From positions 31,601,820 through 31,665,819 of the forward strand of contig OY727096.1 of assembly GCA_963402885.1 (NCBI GenBank): DNA of 64,000 nucleotides, written 5' to 3'. Source of the stretch: Antedon bifida (lineage: Eukaryota > Echinodermata > Crinoidea > Comatulida > Antedonidae). Below the pieces are notes generated by a model. The model had not been told where the DNA came from. It was given only the letters and a program-made list of their open reading frames with translations, and searched no databases. Numbering within the stretch: position 1 is the stretch's first letter; each line of letters opens with the position of its first letter. The translations under genes and the position numbers were made by a program. This document shows, one piece after another, positions 27,101 through 39,458 of this stretch.

Positions 27101-28351
27101 ATAAGTGGGAATATTCAAGTTAATGATTTCATCACAGAGTACAGAGGTATTATGAAAGAACACACCAATGAAGAAGTAGGATCAATTACAATGGGATTCT
27201 CTTCTGAAAGATCAATGAGTTCACTGGGATGTGATCTACATAATACAAATCCAGATGAAACTAAGCTGTTCATCCTTCAGAAGCTCTGTTCTTTTATCTC
27301 AAATCGCATTGGCCTAACAGGTGATATTTCACCGAATTCTTCAGCATCTTCCCTTGGAGTTGATTCTTTGATAGCAACTGAGTTGAGCGGGGATATTCAG
27401 AGAACGTTTTTTATTCCATTTCCTTCAATGGAATTGATAGATGAAAACATGACAATTCAAGACTTGACAATATCCGTCTATAAAAAGATATTAGACAAAA
27501 ATAGACCTGAAGGCAAAGAAAGCAATGAACAAGAACAAGAAGAGGATACCTCCTGGAAGTTGTGGTATCTAATGGATGAAACAGTTACTTCTCCAAAAAT
27601 CCAGCTGATTTGTTTTCCGCCTAATGGAGGAGGCCCATCTGTATATGCATCGTGGCAAGGACAATTAAGTAAATATAATGTGCAGTTGATCATGGCAAAA
27701 CTGCCCGGATGGGAAGGACGTCATACTGAGAGACCCCTCCAAAATCTTGAAGACATCGTGCGTAAGTTAACTGAGAACCTAGTGCCACGGCTTTTACCAG
27801 GTAGATTCGTATTGTTTGGACATAGTATTGGTGGACTCATTGCGTTTGAGGTTGCCCATCTTCTACAAGATAAGGGTTTGTATCCTGCTCACGTGATCGT
27901 CAGTTCCTGGTATGCACCCACACTTGACTATCCCAATACAATAGAACTTTCAAAGGGCCCACTGTTATTAAAGCAAATTGAACAGAACATCAAAAATAAC
28001 ATTCCAATAAGCAACGAGCAATCACAAAAGCTTTCGTTTGTTGATGATGCTGTTTTGCACAATACTGAGTTAATGAAACGTCTTATTCCTTGCTTTTATG
28101 TTGGCTTTAAAATTTGCCAACATTACAGAAACATTCACAAGACAAAACTTCAATGTGGTATGACCATATTTGGTGCCAAGTTAGATCGTTTTATTCCGCT
28201 TAGCTCATTGGACGATTGGTCTCAAGAAATTGATCCCAATCATCGTTTCAAAAAGGTCATAGTGCAAGGCGGTCACATGCACATTACGTCAGAAAAAAAG
28301 AAGTTTATCCGCGAACTTCAAACAACAATTGCAGATGCATTTGTTTCTTAA
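18105..28351 (+). CDS. Animal type I iterative polyketide synthase, copy B (tandem paralogue with a frame break)
   Basis: Exons 18105-18405, 20656-22103, 22628-22724 and 22897-28351 match PKS-A in position and phase (1, 0, 1). An in-frame stop at 18093-18095 fixes the start. Motifs in order: KS DTACSSS (Cys192), EAHGTGT, NVGHAEG; AT GHSVGE (Ser647) and NAFHS; DH DHVVQGSVVFP and HPAFLDG; degenerate ER-like segment; KR TGGTTGLG and SYCSAN; ACP GVDSL; TE GHSIGG, AKLDRF and GGHMHIT. Spliced length is 7301 nt, one short of a multiple of three. The first frame runs into a stop at 24273-24275 inside the DH, while homology resumes in another frame (TEQSLHVTDIKERC, from about 24276) and stays open for more than 1300 codons. 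This is either a recent one-base loss or a base-calling error; all catalytic motifs remain. Expected length without it is about 2433 aa. Confidence 0.9.
18950..19085 (-). repeat. tRNA-derived SINE head in PKS-B intron 1
   Basis: On the minus strand, gtgtggcgcagtgtgttgg (A-box-like) and ggggttcgaatcc (B-box) are spaced as in a tRNA gene, followed by unrelated tail sequence. The arms do not fold into a full clean cloverleaf by eye, so this is a SINE or tRNA pseudogene rather than a tRNA gene. Confidence 0.6.
19801..19886 (+). repeat. 29-bp minisatellite, 3 copies
   Basis: The unit ggtcccgggtctgtggtctc plus tattttcga occurs at 19801, 19830 and 19859, with the third copy slightly changed. It lies in PKS-B intron 1. 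Partial related pieces (tctcgaaaacag, ggtctctgttttc) lie just upstream. Confidence 0.85.
20040..20140 (-). repeat. SINE 3' tail in PKS-B intron 1
   Basis: The reverse complement reads atgatcagcaattgctggat then ggatcaccctcattaaatat, the same tail as the SINE at 55030-55230. The head is missing or unrecognisable, so this is a truncated copy. Confidence 0.65.
22335..22582 (+). repeat. Dispersed intronic repeat, copy 1 (PKS-B intron 2)
   Basis: Contains gcccgctataaatatcag, aggcataagaccgtc, tttctcattttatcata and ggaatgacctggtttaatg in the same order as copies at 30242-30330, 32570-32965 and 54378-54800. Non-coding and of unknown class; see findings. Confidence 0.6.
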
Positions 28352-29690
28352 GCATTAATTTACATACTATATCTATTAAACTACTACTAATAATAATTAG
28401 GTAGGCCTACAATGCATTTTCAATTATTGTTATCCTTATTGTCTATATAGTATATGATTATAATGTAAATTGAACTTTTATTAACGTTAGTCAGTAGCTC
28501 ATCCTTATGCTCAATTGTAATAGGTAAATAGACTTTCTTTCTGCAATCAATAACATGAACGTATGGTTTTAGTATAGTTATAAACTGCATGCTACACTTT
28601 GAACAAATTGTTATGCTTTTGTATCAAAGTTTGCGATGGAAACTTTTTTTACAGCTAGGCCTACCTAATCAAATAACAATTTCAATTATTCATTTTATTT
28701 ATATTTGGGATTCAACACAACATGTGTGTGTGTTGCGAGAATGAATTAAGCGATCATGTTAGTAATAAAGTTAAGTAAACATAAGCCTAATTATACGTCT
28801 TTAATTCGTATTGAAGTAGTACAAGTATTGCAGTGGTCGGATTGTTTTTAAAGGTATGTCGTGAATGTTGTATTAGTGAAACTTAAAATAATGACTGCAG
28901 TAAAAAGTATAGACCTAAGCCTCATTCCAAACCTTGTAGCTTCAGTGAAGAAGCCAAGCACCTTGCATGTTGGGAAATAGAGTTAAAGTTAGCGAGCGTT
29001 TACGTGTTCCTGTGCAACACCCCCCCCCCCCCCCCCCAAAAAAAAAACAAACCCAAATTAAAAATGATGAACCATAGGACCCCGAAAACAATATTGACCG
29101 ATAATTGGAATGCCATGTGAACTGTAAAAATTGTTGACTGTAATTAATAATGCCCTATTGTCCCCCTAAAACATGAACAATAATTTAATAGGCCATCCAT
29201 TTGTGGTTTTAATGAAGTTAAATGGTTTCACTTATAAAAATACAAAATAAACTGCTAAGTTTAACCAAAACCCAATGTCTGACACAATTATTGACCTTTG
29301 CTTTAAATTTTTCAGGTAAATCTTTTTTTTTATCCGAATTTTGGTTCAAGTTAATATTATTTTATTTGACATTACAAAGACATATTCAGGGGACAATATA
29401 GGCTATCTAGTCTTTTTAAAGTGTAAAACTCAGATCTTCACCATAATTAGTCACTACGATTTTTGTAAGATTAAACGCGTCAAATGTGAGAATGTTGAGG
29501 GCGTTATTAAACTAAATTGGGGTCTGCACAAAATCTAATCAAATGCTTTGCGGCGCTCCATACATGGTAATATTTTTTACACTGGATAACACCAAATAAG
29601 GCAATCATAAGTTAGTTGGTAGCGGTGGGTAGTGTGCTGTACTGCTGTGAAAAGGCCTGGATGGTAGGCCTAGAGTGTCGAGAGTAATAA
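28352..29690. other. PKS-B to CAP intergenic DNA
   Basis: This holds the PKS-B 3' flank, a run of 18 C followed by 10 A (29020-29047), and a TTAA-flanked MITE-like element (29148-29407). No coding region seen. Confidence 0.6.
29148..29407 (+). mobile_element. TTAA-type MITE, copy 1
   Basis: Left end after TTAA reads taatgccctattgtcccc and right end ggggacaatataggc. Internal sequence (ttttcaggtaaat, then aattttggttcaag) parallels the element at 60331-60678. No coding capacity. Confidence 0.5.
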
Positions 29691-29717
29691 TACGTAACCG
29701 GCTTCCCAACAGGCGTT

Positions 29718-29828
29718 ATACTTCCTGTACACTTCCTGGTTTAGGTTTGTCAAGAGTAGGTGTGTTGTGTACTCTGTGTGTGTGATTGTGACATCCTTTT
29801 TGCAGAGTTTTTTCCTGTCAGCAAACTG
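29718..29828 (+). promoter_or_regulatory. Putative CAP promoter with paired ETS-like sites, and non-coding exon 1
   Basis: Two cttcctg cores (29721-29727 and 29732-29738; reverse complement caggaag, an ETS-type core) precede a candidate leader ending at 29828 before a donor (g|gtaaga). The acceptor tattttattcag ends at 30462, 44 nt before the CAP ATG. No TATA box is evident, as is usual for housekeeping genes. Inferred. Confidence 0.4.
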
Positions 29829-29929
29829 GTAAGATATTTATTTTTCAAAACTGTTCTTTTGTGTTTATTACCATCATACTGTAAAAGTACAATAAAGCTT
29901 ATTTGACATCCACATTAAACGGAAGTAAG

Positions 29930-30180
29930 TAGGCCTACTTACTAGCCTAGGCTAGAGAGGCTAGGTAGGGAAGTAGGCATAGGAGGCCTGGCCTAGGAAG
30001 GCCTAGGCAGGGCTAGGAAGGCCTTAGAGTAGTAGTGTAGGCCCTAGCCTAGGAGGGAGAGGACCTACCTAAGGCTAAGGCTAGTCTAGGTAGTAGCTAA
30101 CCTAGCTTACTAGACTAGAGCCCATAGGCCTAGGATCGGAGAATCTCTCTAGGCCTAGCCCGATCTAGGCTAGCCTTTGC
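29930..30180. repeat. Cluster of aggcctagg/ctagg motifs in CAP intron 1
   Basis: About 250 bp is dominated by overlapping aggccta, ctagg and cctag words in both orientations, unlike the AT-rich surroundings. The pattern is degenerate rather than a clean tandem array. Confidence 0.6.
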
Positions 30181-30241
30181 TGGTTAATTATGTATTAAAA
30201 TTGTTTTTTGTAAAAATATAATTCAATTCTATAATATATAA

Positions 30242-30330
30242 TTGTAAGCTGCCCACTATAAATACCAGCATGCATTGTTGTTGCACGCTGATTGATATTT
30301 TCGTTTTTCTTCTGTGATTCACGTTTAGAT
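30242..30330 (+). repeat. Dispersed intronic repeat, copy 2 (CAP intron 1, partial)
   Basis: gctgcccactataaatacca, gcatgcattg and ttgatattttcgtttttctt match the 5' part of the copy at 54378-54800. Confidence 0.6.
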
Positions 30331-30506
30331 ACTCGCGTGTTCTGTGTGGGAACCTCCGATTATTGGTTGTTCACATCATTGATTTGTGTTGATAATTGTG
30401 TTTTTTGTAGTAATTATTTTTGTATAATTGATTTAAAATTTCAATTTATTTATTTTATTCAGCATTTTCATCAAACAAAGTCTTCAACAAAAAAAGTCTT
30501 TTAACC

Positions 30507-33500
30507 ATGTCGGCAGAAATAAACAAACTGACGCAATGCCTAAAAGAGTGTAGCTCCAATCTTGAGACCAAGTGTGCAGGAGTAGATCCAAGTGAACTGT
30601 CTGCAGAATTTGTTGAAACAATCGAAGCTGCAATCGGCAAACTGCAAGGTGTTGCTAGAGTTGGTGGAGGAAGTAAGTTAATTTAAAGCGTCAGCCAACC
30701 AGAGAGTGTCATATTTTATCTTTATAGACAATCACAGTCACAAACTCTTTAATAAACCAATTTCCATTGGTTATTAAAAAAAAATTCCTTAGGTTGTTAG
30801 AAATTATGGTAGCTGGGCTGCTGATATATTTTCAAACAGATAGGTACCAAACATGACATGATTCGGGTCAGCAGTTTGTTTACAAATGCGCTGTAAAGAA
30901 TGTCGATTTTTGAGTGAACAAAAATACAATTTCCTAACAGATTTTTAATGGAAACTTAAATAGTTGCAAAATACACATACTTGTGATATTTTTTCATGAA
31001 CAAGAGTTTGATAAGTTTCCCTGGGTGCCAATTTGAATATATAAAAATTGCCATGATGCCTTGCTGCCCCTTGTATTAAAAAAATTAACAAAATCCCAAA
31101 TTTGGTAACCACAGTTTAACAGTACAACTAAATAAAATAATGAAGAATATGGCTGAAAACATTGTGCATTGACAACTTTAATATTAATATTATGTTATAC
31201 AGATACATATGTTTTCCTGAAAGCTTTTGATCAGTTCTTAGCTGGTGACTTTAATAATTACATTCAAAGTAGTTCTGCAATAGGCGCTGATGTCAAAACC
31301 CATGTAAGTATCACAGTTTGTTTACATTTTTAATATGCATTAATTTAAATGTCTTTTTAAATATTTCTAAAGATTTTTTTTTTCGGCCTTAAGGTTAAAT
31401 GATGAATCCTAGTGCTTTATTACCAATAGTTTTTTAATTTTCATTCATTAAGCCCTAAATTGATTACACCATCACAGGAAAATGTTAGAATTCTGTAGCT
31501 TTTTTTGTACACATTTAGTGTGTCAATAAGTTAATTTATAATTTGAATACAATAAAAGATATGAAAATATGATTTCAAATATATTTACAATTTCCTTGAA
31601 TAATTTTAATTTAGACAAAAATAGACCTTATTTTTACCAGACACTATGCTGGGTTGCCCCATGATATGAAAACTCTCTGTAACTGAATTCATTTGGTGAA
31701 AATGCGCAAATAGACATGCCAATCTTCATTTTGTTTTTAATGATTTCTTTTGCTAAAAAATAAAAATACTTCATAAATCTGTTGATTACTATTAAAATTT
31801 CATTTAAATGTTTAAAAATAGATTGATAATAACAATTCAAAGGAATTTGACTATTTTCTTTGTAGTCTGAGCTAGTGAAAAAGGCATTTGAAGCACAGCG
31901 AGACTTCATAAAAGTTGTTGCAGAGTGCAAACCACCTTCGCAAGATGTACTCATGAAGCTGATTAAACCAACAAGTGAAGCTATGACTGCAGTCGTTGAA
32001 TTTAAAGACAAAAACCGAGGCAGTAAACAGTTTAACTTTTTGTCTGCTGTTGCAGAGGGTATTGGTGCTCTTGGATGGGTGACTATTGTAAGTGTTTTGT
32101 TTTATATTTTTCTCTCCATCAGAGCACAACAACACATACATATATCATAAATAACACAAATGTGAGATAACCATATACGCTCAAAATCTTATTTTCATAG
32201 GGAGTGTGAACATACAAAGGAACAACATAAAACATCCAAAATGATAAATAAATCTTTATTAAATAATTACATTTTTAAAAATGTTTTTAAGTGTATCTTT
32301 AAATTTATTATTTTTTCCTATTTTCTTTCAACTTCCACTAATTTCTAGTTTAAATCTATGTAGTTGTTGGTCACATATACAATCCAACTCAAAACCCTTT
32401 CTGTCTGAACCAACCCTTAATAGGTTTCATTATTGGAAATCTTTACAGTAAATACTCAAAAATTATTTAATTTGTTTGTAGATGAAAAACCCAGAAAAGT
32501 TTGCAAAGGATATGGCAGACGCAGCAGAATTTTATACCAACAGGATTCTTAAGGAAAAGTGAGTGACATATTTTTGTTTTGCTTCTGTGATGCACCCACT
32601 TTCGATTGATCGTGAATGCAAACAAAAGGAAGAACTGTAACTTTTCAGAAAAAATACTGGGTCTTTCCCGGATTCTGTCAAAAAGACAATGTAGCAAACG
32701 CCAGGCTAGGCCTGTAGCTAGCGTACGATGTTTACAAGCTTGGCCTTCAAAATTAGGCCTAGCTAGGCTTGGCCTACAAAACTAAGCTTATCTAGGTTAG
32801 GCATAAGACTGTCAATGAGAGGACATTATACGCAAACTTCTTTGTGCATGGTTTTCTCTTTTTATCATAATTAAATATAAAACGTACATTTAAAACAAGG
32901 AATGACCTTGTTTAATGTTTATTAATATATGCATTTTTTTTTACAAAACGTCAAAAATTGCAAATCATTGAATCCAAATTCTGTGGTAAAAATGTTATCA
33001 TCAATCATGAATATTAAGTTTTAAACTGTATAATAATGTAGAGTACCTGAAGAAAAGGATTGGACACTTAAATTGAAAGGCATGTTCAAAGGCCTGGGAA
33101 GTTACATCCAAGAATTTTTCAGTGCTGGACTTCAATGGAATGTTCAGGTATGTATTACAGTAGGCTAGTCAAGGCTCACTGTTTGTTTGTCACTCATTGT
33201 TAAGCTCTGTCTACACTATCAAATAATAATAATGGATAATAGATCAATTTATACTCATAAATGAATGAGTGACATTTTATACAATGTGAACATGATATGC
33301 AATAGATAAAAAAATCCTGCAATAGATCATTATAAATATAAAACTTTTTATCCATTTTAACAGGGAAAAGATCCAGCTTCAGCTATTTGTAGTAGCCCAG
33401 CTGCTGGTCCACCAGCCCCAGGACCACCACCACCACCACCAGTCCAAGCACCAGCTCCATCCGGAGCTCCTGCCCCAGGTGGATCAAATGTTAGATCAGC

Positions 33501-36336
33501 CTTATTTGATGAAATTAAACAGGGAACCGGTATCTCAAGTGGTGCGTATTTGTTTTGTAGTTTGCTAGTGATTAAGTACTTGTCCAAAATATTTCGAGTT
33601 GTATGATTTGTTACATATATAAATTTAGGAGGAACAATCCAAAATAATACATTTAAACACAATCGCACTTCTTTACGATGTACGATAGTGTGAGGAAGTA
33701 ATCACAACCACCATTATGACCTGTAGCTATTTGTACAACCTGATCATCACACAATCCACCATGTTTTTAAATAATTTGTTTGTTAAATAATACTGAATAC
33801 CGAAAAGCTTTACTGTATTTGTCAATTATAATAATAAAATAACAATAGAAATTCTTCTTAAAGATTGGCAAATATTATTACAATAAAAAACAGATAAAAA
33901 ACAGATATATATATAAAATATAAAAATAAAAATGTTTCATTAATGGCTAGATTTGTGTACACGTCATTTCTTGTACAGGTTTAAAACATGTGAGTAATGA
34001 CATGAAAACTCATAAAAATCCTGCTTTAAGATCACAGCCACCAAAAGCATCCGCATCCACCCCTAAACCATACAAAGCTCCAGCCGCTAAAGTCACTTCC
34101 TCTGTCAAGGCACCTGTTGCCAAAAAACCACCAGTTTTGGAATTGCAAGGGTTTAAAAAGTGGATTGTCGTAAGTATGATCAGATATGTTTGTTTTATAT
34201 TGTCTATTAAGGGTATTTCAAACCTATTCCTGCACGGTTCCAGTCTGCCACTGGCAAATCCTATCGAACGTCAATGTTTCATTTGCATGTGGCTACGGTG
34301 GAGCGTCGTGAAAGCGAAACATGGATGATTGATACGCCGCACCGGAACCGTGCCGGAAAAGGTGTCAACTCTTGTCAAAAATTTGGAAAAAGCAAAAGAT
34401 AAAAAATGTATTATTTTATTTATTGTAAAAACAAGATCTTGCATAATTATATGCAAAATGAATCGAAATGAGTTTAGGTAATAAATTAAAGGTGACGTCA
34501 AACCCTCTAGCTCATTAATCGAGAGAGTGCAAATTATTTGAGTACCCACCCCGACGCAGGAGCATAATATGAAATAAACCATACAGTTCAGTAGCCTAGC
34601 CCTGCCTTGCCTTTGTATGTAGAGTATGGTAGGGAGCTCAAAAACAGCATATGCATTTGTTCTCGCTCCTCATGTTTGTAAATTAAATAGTTAATAGTTG
34701 GTTAAGTAAATAAAAAGTTAAATGATTTTTTTTCAAATGATAATTCAGAATAACTTAAGATTATTAATTTATTGTTAAATGTAAAATTCACTCTGAGGCA
34801 TACATTTAAATAACAAGCACCATTTTAAAATCCATTGTATATTTATCTATATTCTTTTTCAAAACAAAACCTAATAATATTGTTGTTGCATTGCAGGAGT
34901 ACCAAGAAAACAATCAGCAATTGGAAATTAATGGCGAGATGAAACATACAGTTTATGTTTATAAATGTACCAACAGTGTTTTAAAAATCAAAGGAAAGGT
35001 CAACTCCATCACTTTAGGTATGCAATATAAGAAAGTGTCTATGCTACCAAGACCAATTTTATGAATCATGGTCTTCCAGTCCAGTCTTCAGTTTAACACA
35101 AAAATAGAATTTTATTCAATTTTCAAAACGGTAGGCTGTTTCTGAATACACTGGCAAATGTGTTTGGGCAGCACAAACACATTGGAACACCTTTGGGCTG
35201 AAGCATCGCTTGACTGGATAGCTACCTAACTAATAATCATGAGGCTTTTTAATTCAGGTCGTGGAATTCCTAAATGCATTCAAAATATGCTGTTTTCTAA
35301 ACACGTTTCTGCCGTTTGGAATAATTTTTAGATTGTGCCTTAATGGATTATTATTTTATTGCTATGTATGAAATAAGCATACTGCAATCAAGTCTGTATT
35401 CTCTGCTGTGCATGTACAATATGCATCTTTATTCATTTCAATGTAAATGTTTTTTATATATTTACAAATGACAATTTACTTACTTACTTAAATGCTGTTT
35501 ATTTTTGTAGATGGATGTAAGAAGTTTGCTATTGTTTTTGAAGATGTATTATCTTCACTAGACTTCATTAATTGCCAGAGTATGCAAGCTCAGGTTGGTA
35601 ATACTTTACATTGTATTTAATACATTCATTCTCAATTGCATATTGGCAACGATTAACTTTCCTCAAAGGTGCCAGTCCTATATACACAAGATAGTGTACA
35701 TAAAAACAGTCTTGTTACAAGTCTTTTGGCGAGTGGAGCTGTTTGTTTAAAAAATTATGACATCTGACAGGATTTGAACCAGGATCCTGCGGTCGGAAGG
35801 CGAGCATCTAAACCACTCCAATGATAAAAGGATTGTCTTGGAAATTTGGGAGAACACATACTTTTGTTTTCTTTTTTTTACTTAGGCAATATAAGTAGTA
35901 AATGATTTTATATATTTCTTATTTCTATCTTGAATTTGTATTACATGTGTTTCTTGAATGTTATAGGTAACAGGACGTGTTCCAACAGTGAACATTGACA
36001 AGACTGATGGATGTATGGTTTATTTGAGTGAGAAATCATTGGACACTCAGGTTATCACAGCAAAATCATCAGAAATGAATGTTCTTATTCCTAAAGGGGA
36101 TGGAGACTATGTAAGTTTATTTTTGGATTATATTCACTTAGACTTATCTTTTTAAAAAAACAGATTTTTGAGGTGCTGTGTGCTTTCTCAAAAAAATTAT
36201 GGTTATTATATCATTTTGTTTAATAAGAATTGTTGTATATATTTTTTTTCAGACTGAGTATGCAATTGCCGAACAGTTTGTTTCCAAATACAACGGTGAA
36301 AAGGTGGTCACTGAACTCCACGATCAAGTGGCATAG
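30507..36336 (+). CDS. CAP1: Adenylyl cyclase-associated protein (CAP), actin-recycling factor
   Basis: Eleven coding exons (30507-30672, 31203-31303, 31866-32087, 32482-32558, 33042-33147, 33364-33541, 33979-34169, 34897-35017, 35511-35593, 35967-36110, 36253-36336) join in frame to 490 aa, the family's usual size. The helical N-terminal domain (about 50-220) carries GALGWVTI and [10 protein letters not shown] proline-rich stretch (about 238-265, with GPPPPPPV) would bind profilin or SH3 partners. A WH2-type actin-binding segment follows ([20 protein letters not shown], about 267-286, then HKNPALR), and the C-terminal CARP beta-sheet domain (about 330-490) binds ADP-actin. The family works with cofilin to strip and recharge actin monomers in the cytosol. 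The N-terminal cyclase-binding helix is only weakly recognisable. Introns hold the dispersed repeat (1, 4), a MITE fragment (5) and a SINE fragment (9). Confidence 0.95.
32570..32965 (+). repeat. Dispersed intronic repeat, copy 3 (CAP intron 4)
   Basis: Starts within about 12 nt of the exon end at 32558. It contains gaactgtaacttttcag, aatactgggtct, aggcataagactgtc, ggttttctctttttatcat, aggaatgaccttgtttaatg and acaaaacgtcaa in the same order as the 54378-54800 copy. Confidence 0.7.
33200..33223 (+). repeat. Solo terminal repeat of the AAGCTCTGTC MITE family (CAP intron 5)
   Basis: ttaagctctgtctacactat plus caaa matches the terminus of the MITE at 62827-62993; the body is not recognisable. Confidence 0.5.
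35715..35825 (-). repeat. tRNA-derived SINE fragment (CAP intron 9)
   Basis: The minus strand reads tggagtggtttagatgctcg, ccttccgaccgcaggatcc and ggttcaaatcc (B-box), a tRNA-like head related to the SINE at 57162-57401. Confidence 0.6.
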
Positions 36337-36554
36337 ACAGTTACAAAAATGTTAGCCGAACAAAATGTCGTATTAATTTCCATGTACAAATAGCTCCATT
36401 CGAGACTTTTTATACATGATGATTTTAGCAATATAAAACTGATATTATTTGATAGATATATTTGGGTTTAATTAGTTTTTTTAAATTAAGTCGTCCATAA
36501 ATGACAATGAATTAACCATTGACATTGTATATATAGTAATGTAGTCGCTGCTAT

Positions 36555-36997
36555 GCTTTATTTTACAATGATCCTCTACTCATTGAACCTTTTACTCTAT
36601 TTTACAATGATCCTCTACTCAATGATCCTCTACTCTATTTTGCAATGATCCTCTACTCTATTTTACAATGATCCTCTACTCTATTTTACAATGATCCTCT
36701 ACTCTATTTTACAATGATCCTCTGCTCTATTTTACAATGATCCTCTACTCTATTTTACAATGATCCTCTACTCTATTTTACAATGATCCTCTACTCTATT
36801 TTACAATGATCCTCTACTCTATTTTACAATGAACCTCTACTCTATTTTACAATGATCCTCTACTCTATTTTACAATGATCCTCTACTCTATTTTACAATG
36901 ATCCTCTACTCTATTTTACAATGAACCTCTACTCTATTTTACAATGATCCTCTACTCTATTTTACAATGATCCTCTACTCTATTTTACAATGACTCT
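36555..36997 (+). repeat. 23-bp minisatellite, about 19 copies
   Basis: The unit tctattttacaatgatcctc plus tac is repeated with few variants (atgaacc, ttgcaatg, tctgctc; one short copy near 36623). It starts about 220 bp after the CAP stop codon and is probably in, or just past, the 3' UTR. High similarity between copies points to recent expansion. Confidence 0.93.
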
Positions 36998-37722
36998 ATG
37001 CTTTTTTTAATGGTCACAATATTCTATTTTAATATGCTACTATGCCCATTTTCACAATGTTATAGTGCTACATACTCAATACAGTATCACAGTGTTACTG
37101 CTATCACTCTATTTCACAATGTTGCAGTGTACATTATTATTGTGTAAATCATTATTGTGTAAATCATTATTGTGTAGGTCTCATCGAGTGTTCATAAAAT
37201 TATGCTAAAAAATGATTAGACTTGATGTTTTTATACAATTTGCTTAAAACTATCGTTGCTAATTATTGCTACTAATATATCATTAAATATTATTAAACTT
37301 TAACTAAAAGGTTTTCATTATCATAACTGAGATTTAAATACTTAATCTTTGCAGTTTCTTTTTTACTTTTTTCATAATACCATTTGTTAGAAAAAACAAC
37401 TAAGGTAGTAATTAAAATGTAGTAAAATCTGATGATTTGTTTGTTTTTAATATTGATTGGATCATGACTCATTAGCCGTGGGAGTCAAAATCGTGACGAC
37501 AACGATGACTAGGAAGATTGTAATGTAACTCTTCCTTATTAAAACAGCAGATAAACAGTAAAACAAACACGAATTGTTAGCGTCACGTCCGAGGACGGAA
37601 GCTATTTTTCAACTAAAAATGCTGATATTTAAAAAAAAAAGAAAAGAAAGATAAATATTATGTTTTGGCATGTTGTTTAAACAATTAAATTAAATAAAAC
37701 TAATAATGACCCATCATTTTAA

Positions 37723-37940
37723 GATATATTCTCCCCTTGAAAAAATAATTGTTTCTTATTTTGATCTTAATATAAAATTTATTCACTTTGACCAAAAATT
37801 GGATCGAAAAAAATTAATTATTTACCGGAAAAAATAGTAATTTAAGCAAACAATAATCAAATTGGCTGCCAATGGGGTTTGGTTGAAATTAACCGTTTGT
37901 TTTGTCAAGTAAAAACATTATTTTTTCGAGTAGTGATTAA
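37723..37940 (-). mobile_element. TTAA-type MITE, copy 2 (partial)
   Basis: TTAA (37719-37722) is followed by gatatattctcccc, then tcactttgaccaaaaattgg and atcg, as in the reverse complement of 60331-60678. The other end is not clear. Confidence 0.5.
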
Positions 37941-38095
37941 CTTTATTGAAACTACAAAATTATAGTCTATTCAAAATCTGATTGTATTAATATTTATCAT
38001 GTTTTTAAACGACTGTGATCACGCAACTTTTGTATTGAAAAAGAACAGAATAGACCATTTAATTGAAAGAAAAAAAATGCGGCCCCAAAATTCTG

Positions 38096-38145
38096 GACGT
38101 GAAACTAAAGCTTTGTCTACACTATCAAACTAGTTTGACAAATAC
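38096..38145 (+). repeat. AAGCTCTGTC-family MITE fragment
   Basis: taaagctttgtctacactat followed by caaactagtttgacaaa matches the left end of the 62827-62993 MITE. The rest is diverged or missing. Confidence 0.5.
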
Positions 38146-39458
38146 ATACAGAAAAACCGTGCAAAACATCGACGCAATAATAATAGGCCTACGTCACATC
38201 ATTCTTGTATATTCCAGTGCTCTAATAGCATGCTGTATAAAAACTATTACGGGACATATTCTACTGAATAATAACTATTAATTAAATTACAAAAATGAAT
38301 ATTCAATAAAAACAAATTAATTTAGACCTAAATCGATATCTTCAATATACTTGCACAGCCGTTTCTTACAAGATTAAAAATACACGTAGCCCCCTCTATT
38401 AAAAACCTTTCTCCAATACGATTGAGAAGAGCAATTTAATAATCTTAATTTCCATATTATTTGATTATGTCTGAAGTTAGCTATTGATTCCTTATTCAAA
38501 TTCAATTCAAGGAAAGGTTAACTTACAACAAATATAACAACATAATATTAATTAGGAACTAGCTAACTTCATAGACATACTGAATACTGGATACTTTAAT
38601 GCTGGTTATTGAACCTTCACTGGTATCATAGGCCTAAGTGTATCGCACATAAAAACACTAAATAAATAAAACAATATAAATATAGCCTGCAACTGTGAAA
38701 AAATAAAGCTTGATTTTCAGACAAAATAAAGGTACAGCATTGGCAAAAGATAGTATATAGGCCTATATTGTATATAAATGTTGAAATTTGTAGAAAATTC
38801 ATTAAATATTTTTGTTTTAATAATTGGGAGTCAAGTATCTTAACATAAAGTTGGAAGCAGATAAGACATATTTGATGTAGAGATTGTACCTGAATGGTAT
38901 GCCAAATTGGCAATGTCATATTACCATCATTAAAATAGGTTGATTTATATATTTATACATTCCTAATTCTGCTAAATGTCACCAATTGGAACCGATCCCC
39001 TGCGAATGATTGTATCCTTTTCCATATCCTTTTCCAATTAAAAAGAAAATAAATAAATGAAAAAAAAATGGTTTATTGGAAAATTGTCAATTTCTTATAC
39101 AACATTTACGGTAATCGCACAACATTCCAGGCTGTTGGTTTCTCAGAAATTCAAAATCGTCTCTTTCAACAACTTCCAAGTTCCGGTTACAGACATAATA
39201 ATAATAATATAAAGAAACAACATTGCGTATTAGTAACTATTGATTGGTTCTTAGTAAATTAACACGTTGTATATCCATAATAATCATTAAAATACCAAGA
39301 TAAGTTGCTAGAAATCCTGGATATGCAAAGAGTCACGTGCATCTCGGCACACACCTTCCTAAAATGTTTCCTTCAAATCAGGGACATTCCCATATGACGT
39401 TTTACCCAGAAGGACAACAAAGGCCCGATAGGAATTACCGGAAAAGAAGATTAAGATT

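Noticed and set aside
33357-33668. Minus-strand Gly-rich frame opposite CAP exon 6
   Set aside because: It is the shadow of the proline-rich segment of CAP on the other strand.
36555-36997. CRISPR-like array
   Set aside because: Units abut with no unique spacers, in an animal genome; it is a minisatellite.
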